Source: Planctomycetota bacterium | GTDB lineage: Bacteria; Planctomycetota; UBA8742; UBA2392 | Assembly (NCBI GenBank): GCA_019186845.1 | Contig: JABARW010000019.1 | Location: 65,790 to 129,789 of the forward strand | Direction: 5' to 3' | DNA: 64,000 bases | In this document: positions 43,659 to 52,346 of the stretch, piece after piece | How the letters are laid out: each line of letters starts with the position of its first letter | Position numbering within the stretch: the first letter of the stretch is position 1 | The notes under the pieces: generated by a model | What the model was told of the DNA's origin: nothing | Databases searched by the model: none | Seen by the model: only the letters and a program-made list of their open reading frames with translations | Made by a program: the position numbers and the translations under genes

Positions 43659-43859
43659 AGCTGCTCCAGAGATCAGGCGGGGGCCGGAATTGTTGCGAAT
43701 TGCACAGCGATTTTGCCAGAGGAGAGCGAGATTGGCGATTCTTTTTTTGGACTTACTTTGTCCGCTTTACAGTTTGCATGGCTGGGAAGATCGGCCGCTG
43801 CGGGAAACTGGACTCACGACGTCTGGGATGCTTAGGTGGCTGACGAGAGAGAGGACGCG

Positions 43860-44924
43860 ATGGCATTTTCAAAGCAAGAGATTCTGGCGGCACTGAAGGG
43901 CGTGCAGGACCCGGACCTGCACAAAGACCTGGTGGACCTCGGGATGATCAAGGACGTCAAGTCCGAGGGAATCGGCATTGAATTGACGGTCGAGTTGACC
44001 ACTCCCGCCTGCCCCCTCAAGGATCAGATTGGCGCGGACATCAAGCAGACCCTGACCCGCCGCCTTGGGGCGGGGGAGGTCAAGCTGAACTGGAGTTCCA
44101 ACACCGCAGCCACGAACCTGACAGCCCAGGACCTGATCCCCGGCATCAAGAACGTCATTATGGTGGCGGCGGGCAAGGGCGGCGTGGGCAAGAGCACGGT
44201 GGCCGCCAACCTGGCCAACGCCCTGGCCCAGCACGGCGCGGAGGTGGGACTGCTGGACGCCGACATCTATGGACCCAGCGTGCCCACGATGTTCGGCATC
44301 CACGAGCAGCCCGTGGCCACGGAAGACCAGCGCATCATTCCCCACGTGAAGTTCGGCCTGAAGCTCATGAGCATGGGCTTTCTGCTGGCGGAGGGGCAGG
44401 CCGTGGTCTGGCGCGGTCCCATGCTCGACAGTGCCATTCGCCAGTTTCTGGGGCAGGTGGACTGGGGGAACCTGGATTACCTGATTGTGGACATGCCCCC
44501 CGGCACGGGCGACGTGCAGCTCTCTCTCACGCGCATGGTGCCCACGGCCCAGGCCGTAATCGTGACGACGCCGCAGGATGTCGCCCTGGCCGATGTCAAA
44601 CGGGCCATCGGCATGTTCAACACGGTGAAGGTCAATGTGCTGGGTGTGGTCGAGAACATGTCGGGCTTCATCTGCTCGCACTGCGGGCAGCGCACGGACA
44701 TCTTCGGCAAGGGCGCGGGCCGGCGCTGTGCCGAGAAGTACGGCATTGCCTATTTTGGCGAGATCCCCCTGACGGAGGCCGTGGTCGCCTCGGGAGATAG
44801 CGGCAAACCCATTCTCGTCAGTCACCCGACGGACCCCGCAAGCATCGCGCTCAAGGAGTTCGCTATGCGCGTGGCCCAGCAGGTTGCCATTCACGCCAAC
44901 AGGAACCAGCCCGTCACGGCCTGA
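43860..44924 (+). CDS. mrp: Iron-sulfur cluster carrier protein Mrp/ApbC
   Basis: Product of 354 residues. N-terminal DUF59/MIP18 domain (VQDPDLHKDLVDLGMIKDV), then the deviant Walker A AAGKGGVGKSTVAANLA, LLDADIYGPSVPTMFG, DMPPGTGDVQL, and the C-terminal cluster-binding CSHC. Holds and transfers [4Fe-4S] clusters with ATP. The ATG has GAGG five bases upstream; a GTG 24 bases earlier is less likely. A strong terminator follows. Upstream 43659-43859 may hold a promoter but I see no good pair. Confidence 0.95.
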   Translation: MAFSKQEILAALKGVQDPDLHKDLVDLGMIKDVKSEGIGIELTVELTTPACPLKDQIGADIKQTLTRRLGAGEVKLNWSSNTAATNLTAQDLIPGIKNVIMVAAGKGGVGKSTVAANLANALAQHGAEVGLLDADIYGPSVPTMFGIHEQPVATEDQRIIPHVKFGLKLMSMGFLLAEGQAVVWRGPMLDSAIRQFLGQVDWGNLDYLIVDMPPGTGDVQLSLTRMVPTAQAVIVTTPQDVALADVKRAIGMFNTVKVNVLGVVENMSGFICSHCGQRTDIFGKGAGRRCAEKYGIAYFGEIPLTEAVVASGDSGKPILVSHPTDPASIALKEFAMRVAQQVAIHANRNQPVTA

Positions 44925-44935
44925 GCGCAACGAAA

Positions 44936-44970
44936 GCGGGGAGCAGCCTCGCTGCTCCCCGCGGTGTTTT
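44936..44970 (+). terminator. Intrinsic terminator of mrp
   Basis: A perfect 12-bp GC-rich stem (44936-44947 with 44951-44962, loop CTC) is followed by GGTGTTTT on the plus strand, 11 bases past the mrp stop. It also sits at the end of the convergent lipoprotein gene. Confidence 0.85.
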
Positions 44971-44987
44971 CGGCCCTCCCTGGCGGG

Positions 44988-45527
44988 TTAGTTCGCGGGC
45001 AGCACCTGTTCAATTTCGCCCGTGGCCAGATTCTGCGCGTAGACTACGTCAATGGCGTAGTTGTTGCCGCCCGTGCGCGAAATGGCGGCGAGGAACACCA
45101 GGTCGGCTTCAGCCATCGAGGAAGAAAGCTTCCACTCGCGGGTGATGGCCGCCGAGACGTTCTGGTTCAGGGGGTCGGGCCCGCTCTTGAGCTCAAACTT
45201 CAAAAACACGCGACGCGTCTCGCTGCCTTCGGCATCCTTGAGCGAAATGCTGCCGCGCGCTCCGGCGTTGCTTTTGGCAAAGGCCTTCTCGGCCACAGTC
45301 TCTTCCTTGACGGGAACGCCGTCGCGGTTGCGCCACTGCTGCACGACAAAGAGTGTGACGTTCTCTTTGTCCCAGTCTGAGCCGTAATTGGAAGCGACCA
45401 GCGCAACGCGGGCGTTGACCGTGCCCGGCTTGGCCTTCTGCGCCGTGATGTTGGGCTTGGGCATGCCGCCGCAGCCGGCGAGACTCAGGGCCAGCGCAAG
45501 AAAGGCAAGGATGGAAGCGGATTTCAT
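44988..45527 (-). CDS. Lipoprotein of unknown function
   Basis: Product of 179 residues with a lipoprotein signal (LALALSLAGC, lipid Cys at 19). The mature part is a soluble beta-rich domain (NARVALVASNYGSDWDKEN, VFLKFELKSG, AITREWKLSSS, LVFLAAISRTGG). GGGAG precedes the ATG by six bases. No family recognised. It lies downstream of the kinase-FGE gene, with 72 bases between, so it may be the kinase operon's last gene or a separate unit. Confidence 0.75.
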   Translation of the reverse strand: MKSASILAFLALALSLAGCGGMPKPNITAQKAKPGTVNARVALVASNYGSDWDKENVTLFVVQQWRNRDGVPVKEETVAEKAFAKSNAGARGSISLKDAEGSETRRVFLKFELKSGPDPLNQNVSAAITREWKLSSSMAEADLVFLAAISRTGGNNYAIDVVYAQNLATGEIEQVLPAN

Positions 45528-45599
45528 GAATGTCTCCCGGGAATCAATGGGGCTGAAGTTTGCACAATTCAGCTTGGGATTTCCAACCTTCACTGACGA

Positions 45600-48500
45600 T
45601 TATTGGGCGCTGCGCGCGGCACAGCGGAACCCGCGGAACTCCGAAACGCTGGCTGGTGCGCGCCGGCCGCGGAAAAAGGTGCGCAGGTCGCTGGGCGCGT
45701 CGGAGTCGCTGGGCTTGATGTCCGTGGCAGCATCCGTTTCAAAGCTGCCGCCGCGCACGACGCGCCGGTCAGACGTTGATGGCTTGTCCTTGACCAGGGG
45801 GTCTTTGCCGCCGCGGGTGTAGGCCGTGTCGTCGTACCAGTCAAAGCACCATTCTTCGACGTTGCCCGCCATGTCCAGCGCACCGCAGGGCGAAGCGCCC
45901 TTGGCTGCGCGTCCCACGTTCTGAATGCCCGCATAACCGCTGCGCTTGAATACGCTGCGTTCGCCGTTGGGGCGGTCGGCGCCCCAGGGATAGACCCGGG
46001 CGTCGGCGCCGCGCGCGGCATGTTCCCACTGTGCTTCGGAGGGCAGGGAGCCGCCGCCGTCATCGGCCCAGCGGCAGTAGGCGTCGGCGCCCTTCCAGGG
46101 CACGTTGACGACGGGGAAATTGCCAAAGCCCTCTTCGGCCATCCACGATTTGCCGTCGTGAGCGAGGTGAAGGAAGCCCTCGCCGCTGCGCGCGATCAGG
46201 CCCTGCTGCACGGCGTCGGCGGGGCTGATGGCCCGCGCGTTGAGAAAGCGCGCGAATTGGTCGTTGGTGACCTCGAACTTGCCGATGAGATAGCTGGAAA
46301 GCTCGACCTCTCGCCGGGGCGCGTCAGGCAGGCCCTCGGCCACGCCCTGGGTGAACTTTGAGGCGGGCACCTCGATCATGATCATGCCGTCGCTGACCCG
46401 CTCGTACTCCATAAAGCCCTGGGCGTTCTTGCCCAGCGCTTTGTAACGGCGCAGCTTGACGCTGAAGGCGTGGCTTATGCGGGTCTCGCGGTCATTGAGG
46501 TCCCGCGCAACGAATTCAAGCTTCACGTCGCCCGCCTCGCTGACGGGCAGCGTTTTCTCGAATCTGCCGCCCTCGAGCTTGAGCGTGTCCTGGCCCAGTT
46601 TCAGGCGGGCTTCGGCGTCGTCCAGCCGCCCCGAGACTTTCACTTCGTACGGAAAGACATCGGCCAGCAGCGCGGCCCCGGCGGCGGGCTCAAACTCGAG
46701 GAACTTCGGCGCCTCGAGGTCCACCACGACTGTCAGTTCGGACTTGAGGCTTCCTTTGAGCCAGTCGGAGGCCTCGACGGTGACCGTGTGGCGTCCGGCG
46801 GGCAGGGTCTTTTCCAGCGTGAAGCTGCCGTCGGCGGCCAGCGGCACAGGCTTGCCCTCATGAGCGAGAGTGCAGCCGCGCTGTTTGTTGAGCTTGCCCT
46901 TGAGGCTGACGGCCTCCCTGGGGCTCCAGACGGTGCGCTCGCCCTTGAGGTCGAACCAGTTCAGTGCGAGTTCGAGGCGGTCGGGCACGATCTCGATGCG
47001 CTTGGCTTCAGACTTGTTGCCGACGCGGTCTCTCGCGCTGAGTTCAACGAATACGGGTTCGTCGCCTACCTGCACGGGAATGCTGAAGGACCCGCCCTTC
47101 TCGACGGTCAGGGGCGGACGCACGACATTGCCGATGGTGCAGAGGATTTCCGTCTGGGGGTCATCATCGGCGGCCATACCAGCGATGCTCATGCTGCGGT
47201 CGGCCGTGGGCAGCACGCCCGACTTGGCGGCGTCGAATTCGCGCCAAACCAGCCTGGGGGCCTCCTGGTCGAGAAACACGTGCAGTTCGCGCAGCGCGCT
47301 GTCTTCGCCTAGCCTGGCCGAAACTCTGAGAACGTTGAGTTTGGGCTTGAGCGTGACAGCGTCACCCAGCTTGTAGGGGTTGCCGTTGAGCGTCACGGGC
47401 ACGTTGCTTTTGCCCTCAATGACGAAGCTGGCTGAAGAGGTGAACAGGGGCGCGTCCGCCGTGGCCTCTGTGGAGGGCAGAGCCAGGTTGAATTCGGGCG
47501 CGGGGTCCGGGGGCTTGCCCGTGTCACCCTTGGATACCGGCTCGTTGCCTCCGTTCTTGCCCGTGGAGAAGGCCGCATAGGCGCCTACGGCCAGCGCGGC
47601 TATGGCAATCAGGGCAATCAGCACCAGAAGTCCAGTCTTGGAGCTTTCCTGAACGATGGTGACAGGCCCCTGGGTGAAGGTAGGGGTGCCCGAGGCGCTC
47701 ACTGGCGCAGAGGTGGCCTGCGACACAGCCGGGGCCGAAGTCAGGTTTGCCCGAGTCGCGCTGGCCGGAGCCGCGGAGGTCGCGGGCGGCGTGACGGCCA
47801 CAAGCGTAATACCCGGCTGCACGACCGATTCGCGCGAGGATCCCGAGGCTGCTGCCGCGCTGCTTTGCGGCCCGGTGCGCAATTGGGTGGGGCTGACGAG
47901 GCGAGTGCCGCCGCCTTCACCTGCAGCCAGGGCAAGTTGCGCGGACTCGGCTTCCGTGGGCGGGTGGGCGGTCCACCATTGGTCGATAGCCTGGGCGTAT
48001 TCGAGCGCGCTTTGATAACGCTGGGCCGGATCGACATGCATGGCCTTGGCGATCAGCGCGCAGAGGTCGTCGTCGCAGGCGGGCGCGAACTTCTTCAGAG
48101 GCTCGGGCCGACCCTGCATGAGCAGGCCAAGAATCTGGGGCGGAGTGCGCCCGGGGTAAGGGTAGCTGCGGGTGATGAGGTGGTAGTGCGTGACCCCCAG
48201 TGCGTAGATGTCGCTGCGGTGGTCCACGCCTTCGCCGTGCCATTGCTCGGGTGGCATGAAATGGGGCGTGCCGATGATCAAACCTGTCTGCGTCAGGTTG
48301 TTCTGGCCCGTGTCGTCGGCGGTCATGTCACGAACGAGGCCGAAGTCGGTGATCTTGCAGCTGTCGTCTTCGTCGATGAGAATGTTGCCGGGCTTGATGT
48401 CGCGGTGAATGATCTGCTTCTTGTGGGCGTAAGCCAGGCCCAAAGCCGACATATGGATGTAGCGCGTGGCGCGGTGAGGCGAGAGCCGGCCTTTGGCCAC

Positions 48501-48815
48501 CGCGTCTGCCAGGGACTGCCCCGGCACGAACTGCATGGCCAGATAATACAGGCCGTCGGCCACATCGGCGGCCAGCACCTGCACGATGTTGGGATGAATC
48601 AGCCTGGCCGCGTGGCGAGCCTCGCGCAGGAAGCGCTCGACGAGTTGGGGGTCGGCCGCCATGCGGGGCCGGATGATCTTGATGGCGTGCTCGACGTGCA
48701 GCACGTTGTGCCGGCCCAGGTAAACGCCTCCCATGCCGCCTTCGCCCAGTTTCTTGATCAGGGTGTAGGGGCCCAGCGTCTTGTGTTCGGCGAGGATGGG
48801 ATCAGCTTCAGGCAT
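45600..48815 (-). CDS. Ser/Thr protein kinase with FGE-sulfatase-like C-terminal domain
   Basis: Product of 1071 residues. Hanks kinase, about residues 16-275: GEGGMGGVY, AIK (Lys46), HRDIKPGN (Asp139), DFG (157-159), and MPPEQ as the APE-like element. A Pro/Ala/Ser-rich linker and one membrane helix (about residues 398-420, LIALIAIAALAVGAYA) separate it from a periplasmic part with beta-sandwich-like modules, and a formylglycine-generating-enzyme (SUMF1)-like domain at about 815-1071: GKFEVTNDQFARFLN, PVVNVPWKGADAYCRW, LPSEAQWEHAARG, DMAGNVEEWCFDWY and RRVVRGGSF. It probably senses an external or periplasmic cue and phosphorylates cytoplasmic targets. The FGE part may be a ligand-binding lectin-like fold and not an active enzyme. 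Partners in the window could be the FHA protein. Confidence 0.92.
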   Translation of the reverse strand: MPEADPILAEHKTLGPYTLIKKLGEGGMGGVYLGRHNVLHVEHAIKIIRPRMAADPQLVERFLREARHAARLIHPNIVQVLAADVADGLYYLAMQFVPGQSLADAVAKGRLSPHRATRYIHMSALGLAYAHKKQIIHRDIKPGNILIDEDDSCKITDFGLVRDMTADDTGQNNLTQTGLIIGTPHFMPPEQWHGEGVDHRSDIYALGVTHYHLITRSYPYPGRTPPQILGLLMQGRPEPLKKFAPACDDDLCALIAKAMHVDPAQRYQSALEYAQAIDQWWTAHPPTEAESAQLALAAGEGGGTRLVSPTQLRTGPQSSAAAASGSSRESVVQPGITLVAVTPPATSAAPASATRANLTSAPAVSQATSAPVSASGTPTFTQGPVTIVQESSKTGLLVLIALIAIAALAVGAYAAFSTGKNGGNEPVSKGDTGKPPDPAPEFNLALPSTEATADAPLFTSSASFVIEGKSNVPVTLNGNPYKLGDAVTLKPKLNVLRVSARLGEDSALRELHVFLDQEAPRLVWREFDAAKSGVLPTADRSMSIAGMAADDDPQTEILCTIGNVVRPPLTVEKGGSFSIPVQVGDEPVFVELSARDRVGNKSEAKRIEIVPDRLELALNWFDLKGERTVWSPREAVSLKGKLNKQRGCTLAHEGKPVPLAADGSFTLEKTLPAGRHTVTVEASDWLKGSLKSELTVVVDLEAPKFLEFEPAAGAALLADVFPYEVKVSGRLDDAEARLKLGQDTLKLEGGRFEKTLPVSEAGDVKLEFVARDLNDRETRISHAFSVKLRRYKALGKNAQGFMEYERVSDGMIMIEVPASKFTQGVAEGLPDAPRREVELSSYLIGKFEVTNDQFARFLNARAISPADAVQQGLIARSGEGFLHLAHDGKSWMAEEGFGNFPVVNVPWKGADAYCRWADDGGGSLPSEAQWEHAARGADARVYPWGADRPNGERSVFKRSGYAGIQNVGRAAKGASPCGALDMAGNVEEWCFDWYDDTAYTRGGKDPLVKDKPSTSDRRVVRGGSFETDAATDIKPSDSDAPSDLRTFFRGRRAPASVSEFRGFRCAARSAQ

Positions 48816-48886
48816 GTCTCAGTGGCCGGTCATCGGTTATCGGTTTGGCCGGGGCGACATCCCGCCCCGACGTCCGACGGCGACCG

Positions 48887-49624
48887 CTACTTTCCAGGAT
48901 TCTTGTCCTTGAACTCGCAGGCATCGCGCAGGTAGTTGTTGAGCTTACGGGCGTAGTCGTCCATGTAGTAGCCGTAAGTGACAATCTTGCCGCTTTCATC
49001 GAGCAGGATGACGGCCGGAATGAAGTCGCTGCCGATGCCGTCCTTCACCTGGGCGTCCTGGTCAAACACGCAAGTCCACGGAATCCTGTTGCTCTGGATG
49101 AAGGTTTTCTGGGCCGCAGGAGTGTCGTCCAGGAAGTTCACGCCCACGCCAATGACATCCAGGCGGGTCTTTCCGTCCTTGTTCAATTCCTCGAAGATGG
49201 GTTTGGCCGACTTCTCCTGCGCGGTGCGGCAGTAGGGACACCAGGAGGCCCACATCAAGATCATCTGATAGTGGCCCTTTCCGTGCTCACTGCGTTTGAC
49301 TTCCTTGCCGCTGACGACGTCCTTGAGGACGAAATCAGGAAACACGTCGCCAACCTTGTACTTCTGTAGCACGTCTTTTTCGGCCGTGGGCGGGAGGGGG
49401 CAAACCTCGCCGCCGCCGGACTTGGGTGTCTCGGACTCCTCGCTGGAGGCGCGGCGCGGATGGTACTTGGAAACGTTGTGGCCTTTGTAGGTTTCGTTGC
49501 CCGAGGCGTCTGTGCCGTAGCCTGACTCGGGATTCTCGGAAGCGAGCGTGCAGCCGGCAACGGCCAGCGAGCCCAAGGCCAGAGCTAGAACGAGGGTGAG
49601 GCTGTGTGTGCCCATCTTGGACAT
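48887..49624 (-). CDS. TlpA-like thioredoxin-fold lipoprotein
   Basis: Product of 245 residues. Lipoprotein signal (LGSLAVAGC), then a Ser/Gly/Glu-rich linker of about 60 residues and a thioredoxin-like domain: ILMWASWCPYC with CPYC as the redox pair, followed by the cis-Pro region (IPAVILLDESGKI). Membrane-anchored, acting in the periplasm as reductant or oxidant, like TlpA/ResA. AGGAG precedes the ATG. The kinase gene starts 71 bases after it in the same direction. It is the first of three thioredoxin-fold genes in a row. Confidence 0.88.
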   Translation of the reverse strand: MSKMGTHSLTLVLALALGSLAVAGCTLASENPESGYGTDASGNETYKGHNVSKYHPRRASSEESETPKSGGGEVCPLPPTAEKDVLQKYKVGDVFPDFVLKDVVSGKEVKRSEHGKGHYQMILMWASWCPYCRTAQEKSAKPIFEELNKDGKTRLDVIGVGVNFLDDTPAAQKTFIQSNRIPWTCVFDQDAQVKDGIGSDFIPAVILLDESGKIVTYGYYMDDYARKLNNYLRDACEFKDKNPGK

Positions 49625-49736
49625 GGTTTCTCCTGGAGAAACATCGCTAGAAGCTTCAACGCTTCAAGGTCTTACGAACAGGCTACGATAGCCAGTTATT
49701 CGACTTTTTGCAAAATGGCACAGACGGGGAAAGCAA

Positions 49737-49760
49737 GGCGCCCCGCGATTCCGGGGCGCC
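49737..49760 (-). terminator. Terminator hairpin after Cys thioredoxin-like gene
   Basis: A 9-bp GC-rich stem (49737-49745 with 49752-49760), loop six bases, lies 24 bases past the stop at 49785. The minus strand continues TTGCTTTCCCC, so the tract is short. Confidence 0.6.
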
Positions 49761-49784
49761 CAGGTTCAATGGTTGCGACAGGCA

Positions 49785-50786
49785 CTACTCGGCGGACTCG
49801 ATCTCATCTGCTTTGGCTGAAGCATCCTGTGCCGCGCGGGTACCGTCGTTCTTCTTGGCAAAGTCGCGCAGGGTCTTCACTTTGTCCGCCTTGGTTTTCA
49901 CCGTTTTGAGGCCGTCGATGACCTTGGCCAGGTTATTGGCCGCATCGACCTCACGCTTCACTTCTTTGTCTTTCTTGAGTTCCTTGATCTCGGCCGCTGC
50001 CGTATCTCCCAGCTCCGTGCCCTTGAAGCCGTTGGCCAAGGTTTCCAAGGCTGTGAAAGCGTCCAGGTAGCGCTTTTCGGCCTTGGCGGCGTCAGCGGCC
50101 TGGCGCAGCTTTTGACCCATGGCGTTGCAACGGTCGATGACGAACTTTGCGTCGGTCACTGCAGCTTCGCTCGAGTTTTTCTCGATGACCTTGTTCGCCT
50201 CTTCGATGGCCTTGGCGTACTGCTTGTCCACAAAGGCCTGTGCGGCCTTTTCAACGCCCTTGGCTACATCAGGTTTGCCCAGGCCCATGTACTTGATCTT
50301 CTTGACTTCTTCGTCAATCACGCTCACGTAGCCGGAGTGTCCTTCGTAGATGACTGTGCCGTCAACACCGATGACATAGGCGTAAGGTATGGAGCCTGCG
50401 CCGGGATAGGGGAAGTTCCCTTCCTTGACTTGCGGCATCTTGTAGCCCGGGGCATAGATCTGCCGGATCTTGTCGTCGGTACCGCTCTGGCGCTCCAGCA
50501 TGAATACATGCAAGCCCTTGCCTCCGTATTTGCCCCAAAGCGCGTTGACTTCGGGCATGCTGCGGATGCAGGGTCCACAGTTGACGCCCCAGAGCTTGAT
50601 CAGGATCACGTCCCCCTTGCAGTCATCGAGTGTATGGCAATTGTCGGCCGGAGCATTGAGCACGTAGCTCGTGGCGCTGAAGGCCGGGGCCTCCTTGCCC
50701 TGCAAACCTGAAGTCTTCTGAGCGGATGCCGCAGTACCGCACACCGCAACCAGAGCCAATACGGCCACAGAAAGAAACTTTTTCAT
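49785..50786 (-). CDS. Periplasmic thioredoxin-like protein, CGPC form
   Basis: Product of 333 residues. Sec signal peptide (VAVLALVAVCGTAASAQ), then a redoxin/TlpA-like domain to about residue 175: LIKLWGVNCGPCIRSMPEVN with Cys70 and Cys73, and later SIPYAYVIGVDGTVIYEG with the cis-Pro. The last 150 residues are Lys/Ala/Glu-rich helices (for example AAAEIKELKKDKEVKREVDA), likely a coiled coil or repeat domain. AGGAG precedes the ATG. The upstream paralogue (50877-51860) is closely similar through its whole length but has TGA in place of the codon for the first active-site Cys. Probable thiol-disulfide exchange or peroxide role in the periplasm. Confidence 0.9.
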   Translation of the reverse strand: MKKFLSVAVLALVAVCGTAASAQKTSGLQGKEAPAFSATSYVLNAPADNCHTLDDCKGDVILIKLWGVNCGPCIRSMPEVNALWGKYGGKGLHVFMLERQSGTDDKIRQIYAPGYKMPQVKEGNFPYPGAGSIPYAYVIGVDGTVIYEGHSGYVSVIDEEVKKIKYMGLGKPDVAKGVEKAAQAFVDKQYAKAIEEANKVIEKNSSEAAVTDAKFVIDRCNAMGQKLRQAADAAKAEKRYLDAFTALETLANGFKGTELGDTAAAEIKELKKDKEVKREVDAANNLAKVIDGLKTVKTKADKVKTLRDFAKKNDGTRAAQDASAKADEIESAE

Positions 50787-50821
50787 CACAACTCTCCTTT
50801 GATGGACTGTGCCCAGCCCTG

Positions 50822-50852
50822 AAAATGAAAGCGCCCGGCGTGAACCGGGCGC
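50822..50852 (-). terminator. Terminator between the two thioredoxin-like paralogues
   Basis: The stem GCGCCCGG/CCGGGCGC (loop six bases) is followed on the minus strand by TTTCATTTTC, 25 bases past the stop of the upstream paralogue. It separates the two genes unless read through. Confidence 0.7.
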
Positions 50853-50876
50853 TCGTTTCGCTCGTTCACCTGCCGC

Positions 50877-51860
50877 TTAGCTTCCCGACTCAACTTGATC
50901 GGCCAGCGTCTTGGCGTCTTCAGCAGCGCGGGTGCCGTCGTTCTTCTTGGCAAAGTCGCGCAGCTGTTTGGCCCGGTCCGTCTTGCTCTTGACCGTCTTC
51001 TGGCTCTCAATCAATTTCTGCAAGGCGGTAGCGGCATCCACCTCGCGCTTGACTTCCTTGTCTTTCTTCAGCTCCTTGAGTTCGGCCGCGGCCGTATCTC
51101 CCAACTCCATGCCCTTGAAGCCGCTGGCCAGTGTTTCAAGGCCGGCAAAGGCCTCGAGGTAGCGCTTCTCTTCCTTGGCCTTGTCGACGCTGGCGCGAAT
51201 CTTTGAGCCCTCCGCGTTGCAGCGCTCAATGATGAACTTCGCGTCCTCGACCGCCGCCTCCTCCTTGCCCTTCTCGATGACCTTGTTGCAGTCCTCGATG
51301 GCCTTGGCGTACTGCTTCTCAACAAAGCTCATCGCGGCCTTCTCAAGGCCCTTGGCTACTTCCAGCTTGCCCAAGCCGGGGTACTTGATCTTCGCCATCT
51401 CGGTCTTGATCACCGAGTGGTAGTCCCCGCGCCCCTCGAATACCACCGTGCCATCCACGCCAATGACGTAGCTGAAAGGCAGGCCCCGGTCTCCGGGATA
51501 TCCACTCATTCCCCCCATATAGACCGGCGCTGTGATGCCGCGGTCCGAGAGGAACTTCTTCAGGGCGCCTTCTTCGGTACCCTGGGACTCAAGCAGATAC
51601 ATGTTGAGCCCCTTACCTCCGTATTCGTTCCAGAGACCCTGGAGTGAAGGCAACGCCTTCACACAGGGTCCTCACTTGACGCCCCAGAGTTTGATCAGAA
51701 CGACCTCCGCCTTGCAGTCAGCCAAGGTGCGGTGGTCTTGTTTGGCTGTAACGCTTTCACCCGCCGAGAAATCCGGCGCAGGCTTACCTTTGAGTTGCGC
51801 ACTCAAAGGCGCGGCCAGACTCAGCGCAGCCAGGAGGAATGCCCATGCCAGCGTCTTCAT
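50877..51860 (-). CDS. Putative selenoprotein: periplasmic thioredoxin-like, UGPC form
   Basis: Read through an in-frame TGA (51672-51674), this gives 327 residues with selenocysteine at 63 and Cys66 (WGVK-U-GPCVK). The paralogue 90 bases downstream has WGVN-C-GPC at the same place. A Sec signal peptide (MKTLAWAFLLAALSLAAPLSA) and the same Lys/Ala/Glu-rich C-terminal helices (AAAELKELKKDKEVKREVDA) are present, and the frame is intact for 260 codons after the TGA. Ribosome-binding site GGAGA lies eight bases before the ATG; an ATG 24 bases upstream is less likely. A 7-bp plus 8-bp SECIS-like stem-loop follows the TGA. A UxxC active site would give a low-pKa, fast redox centre. TGA used as an ordinary stop would leave a 62-residue stub and an orphan C-terminal part. 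Confidence 0.85.
51635..51674 (-). promoter_or_regulatory. UGA codon plus bacterial SECIS-like stem-loop
   Basis: With the U of UGA as 1: GACCCUG (5-11) pairs with CAGGGUC (34-40); U12 is bulged, UC (32-33) opposite; GUGAAGGC (13-20) pairs perfectly with GCCUUCAC (24-31); the apical loop is G21-U22-U23, holding the G-U that SelB recognises. All 15 pairs are Watson-Crick. The whole hairpin is within the coding frame, as required for bacterial SECIS elements. Confidence 0.75.
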
Positions 51861-52043
51861 AGAAATCGTCTCCAATGACTTCATGCCACCCGGAGGGGCG
51901 GACCTCAGTTAGTGAGTGAAAAGCCCCATTGCTTACGGCCATTGTGGTCGTTGGCGGCACAAATTATCGACAACGCAAAGCGTGTATTTACAAGCATTTG
52001 CGACTGCACGCAGTGGATTCAGGATGTGCAGGCGCGAGTCAGG

Positions 52044-52346
52044 CTAGACCTTGATGCGGGCTGCCGTGTGAATCTCAATGTCACCGTTGACCTGGGTTTC
52101 GCCGGCCAGGCGGAAGTTTTCGTCAAGGCGAGGGCCCAGGATGCTCTTTTCCTTCTCTGTCGGCTCCGAGAGATTGCGGCGCCCCTCGATGACCAGAACG
52201 TCGTCGGCGCCTTTGAACAAGAAGGGCGCGAACTTGCTCATCAGGCCATATGGCGAGCAGCCGTTCTTCTTGAGCGCCTCAAGCAGATTGGCATTGGCCT
52301 CAACCTCAAACTGCAGGGCTTCATTTTGCACGGTCACAACAGGCAT
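52044..52346 (-). CDS. Ferredoxin-fold protein that has lost its [2Fe-2S] cysteines
   Basis: Product of 100 residues. The ferredoxin-like scaffold is kept: VTVQNEALQFEVEANANLLEALKKNG at the start and RRNLSEPTEKE then NFRLAGETQVNGDIEIHT at the end, the latter matching the usual RLACQxxVxGD. In the cluster loop the four expected Cys are absent (APFLFKGADD where CxxxxCxxC would stand), and RLAC has become RLAG; only Cys30 remains. It cannot bind a normal plant-type cluster. It may be a structural or regulatory relative. A single-gene unit downstream of the regulator on the same strand. Confidence 0.7.
   Translation of the reverse strand: MPVVTVQNEALQFEVEANANLLEALKKNGCSPYGLMSKFAPFLFKGADDVLVIEGRRNLSEPTEKEKSILGPRLDENFRLAGETQVNGDIEIHTAARIKV

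Noticed and set aside
41592-43835. 747-codon frame spanning opposite the B12 radical SAM and PBP genes
   Set aside because: It runs across two genes and the spacer, with shadow-like composition.
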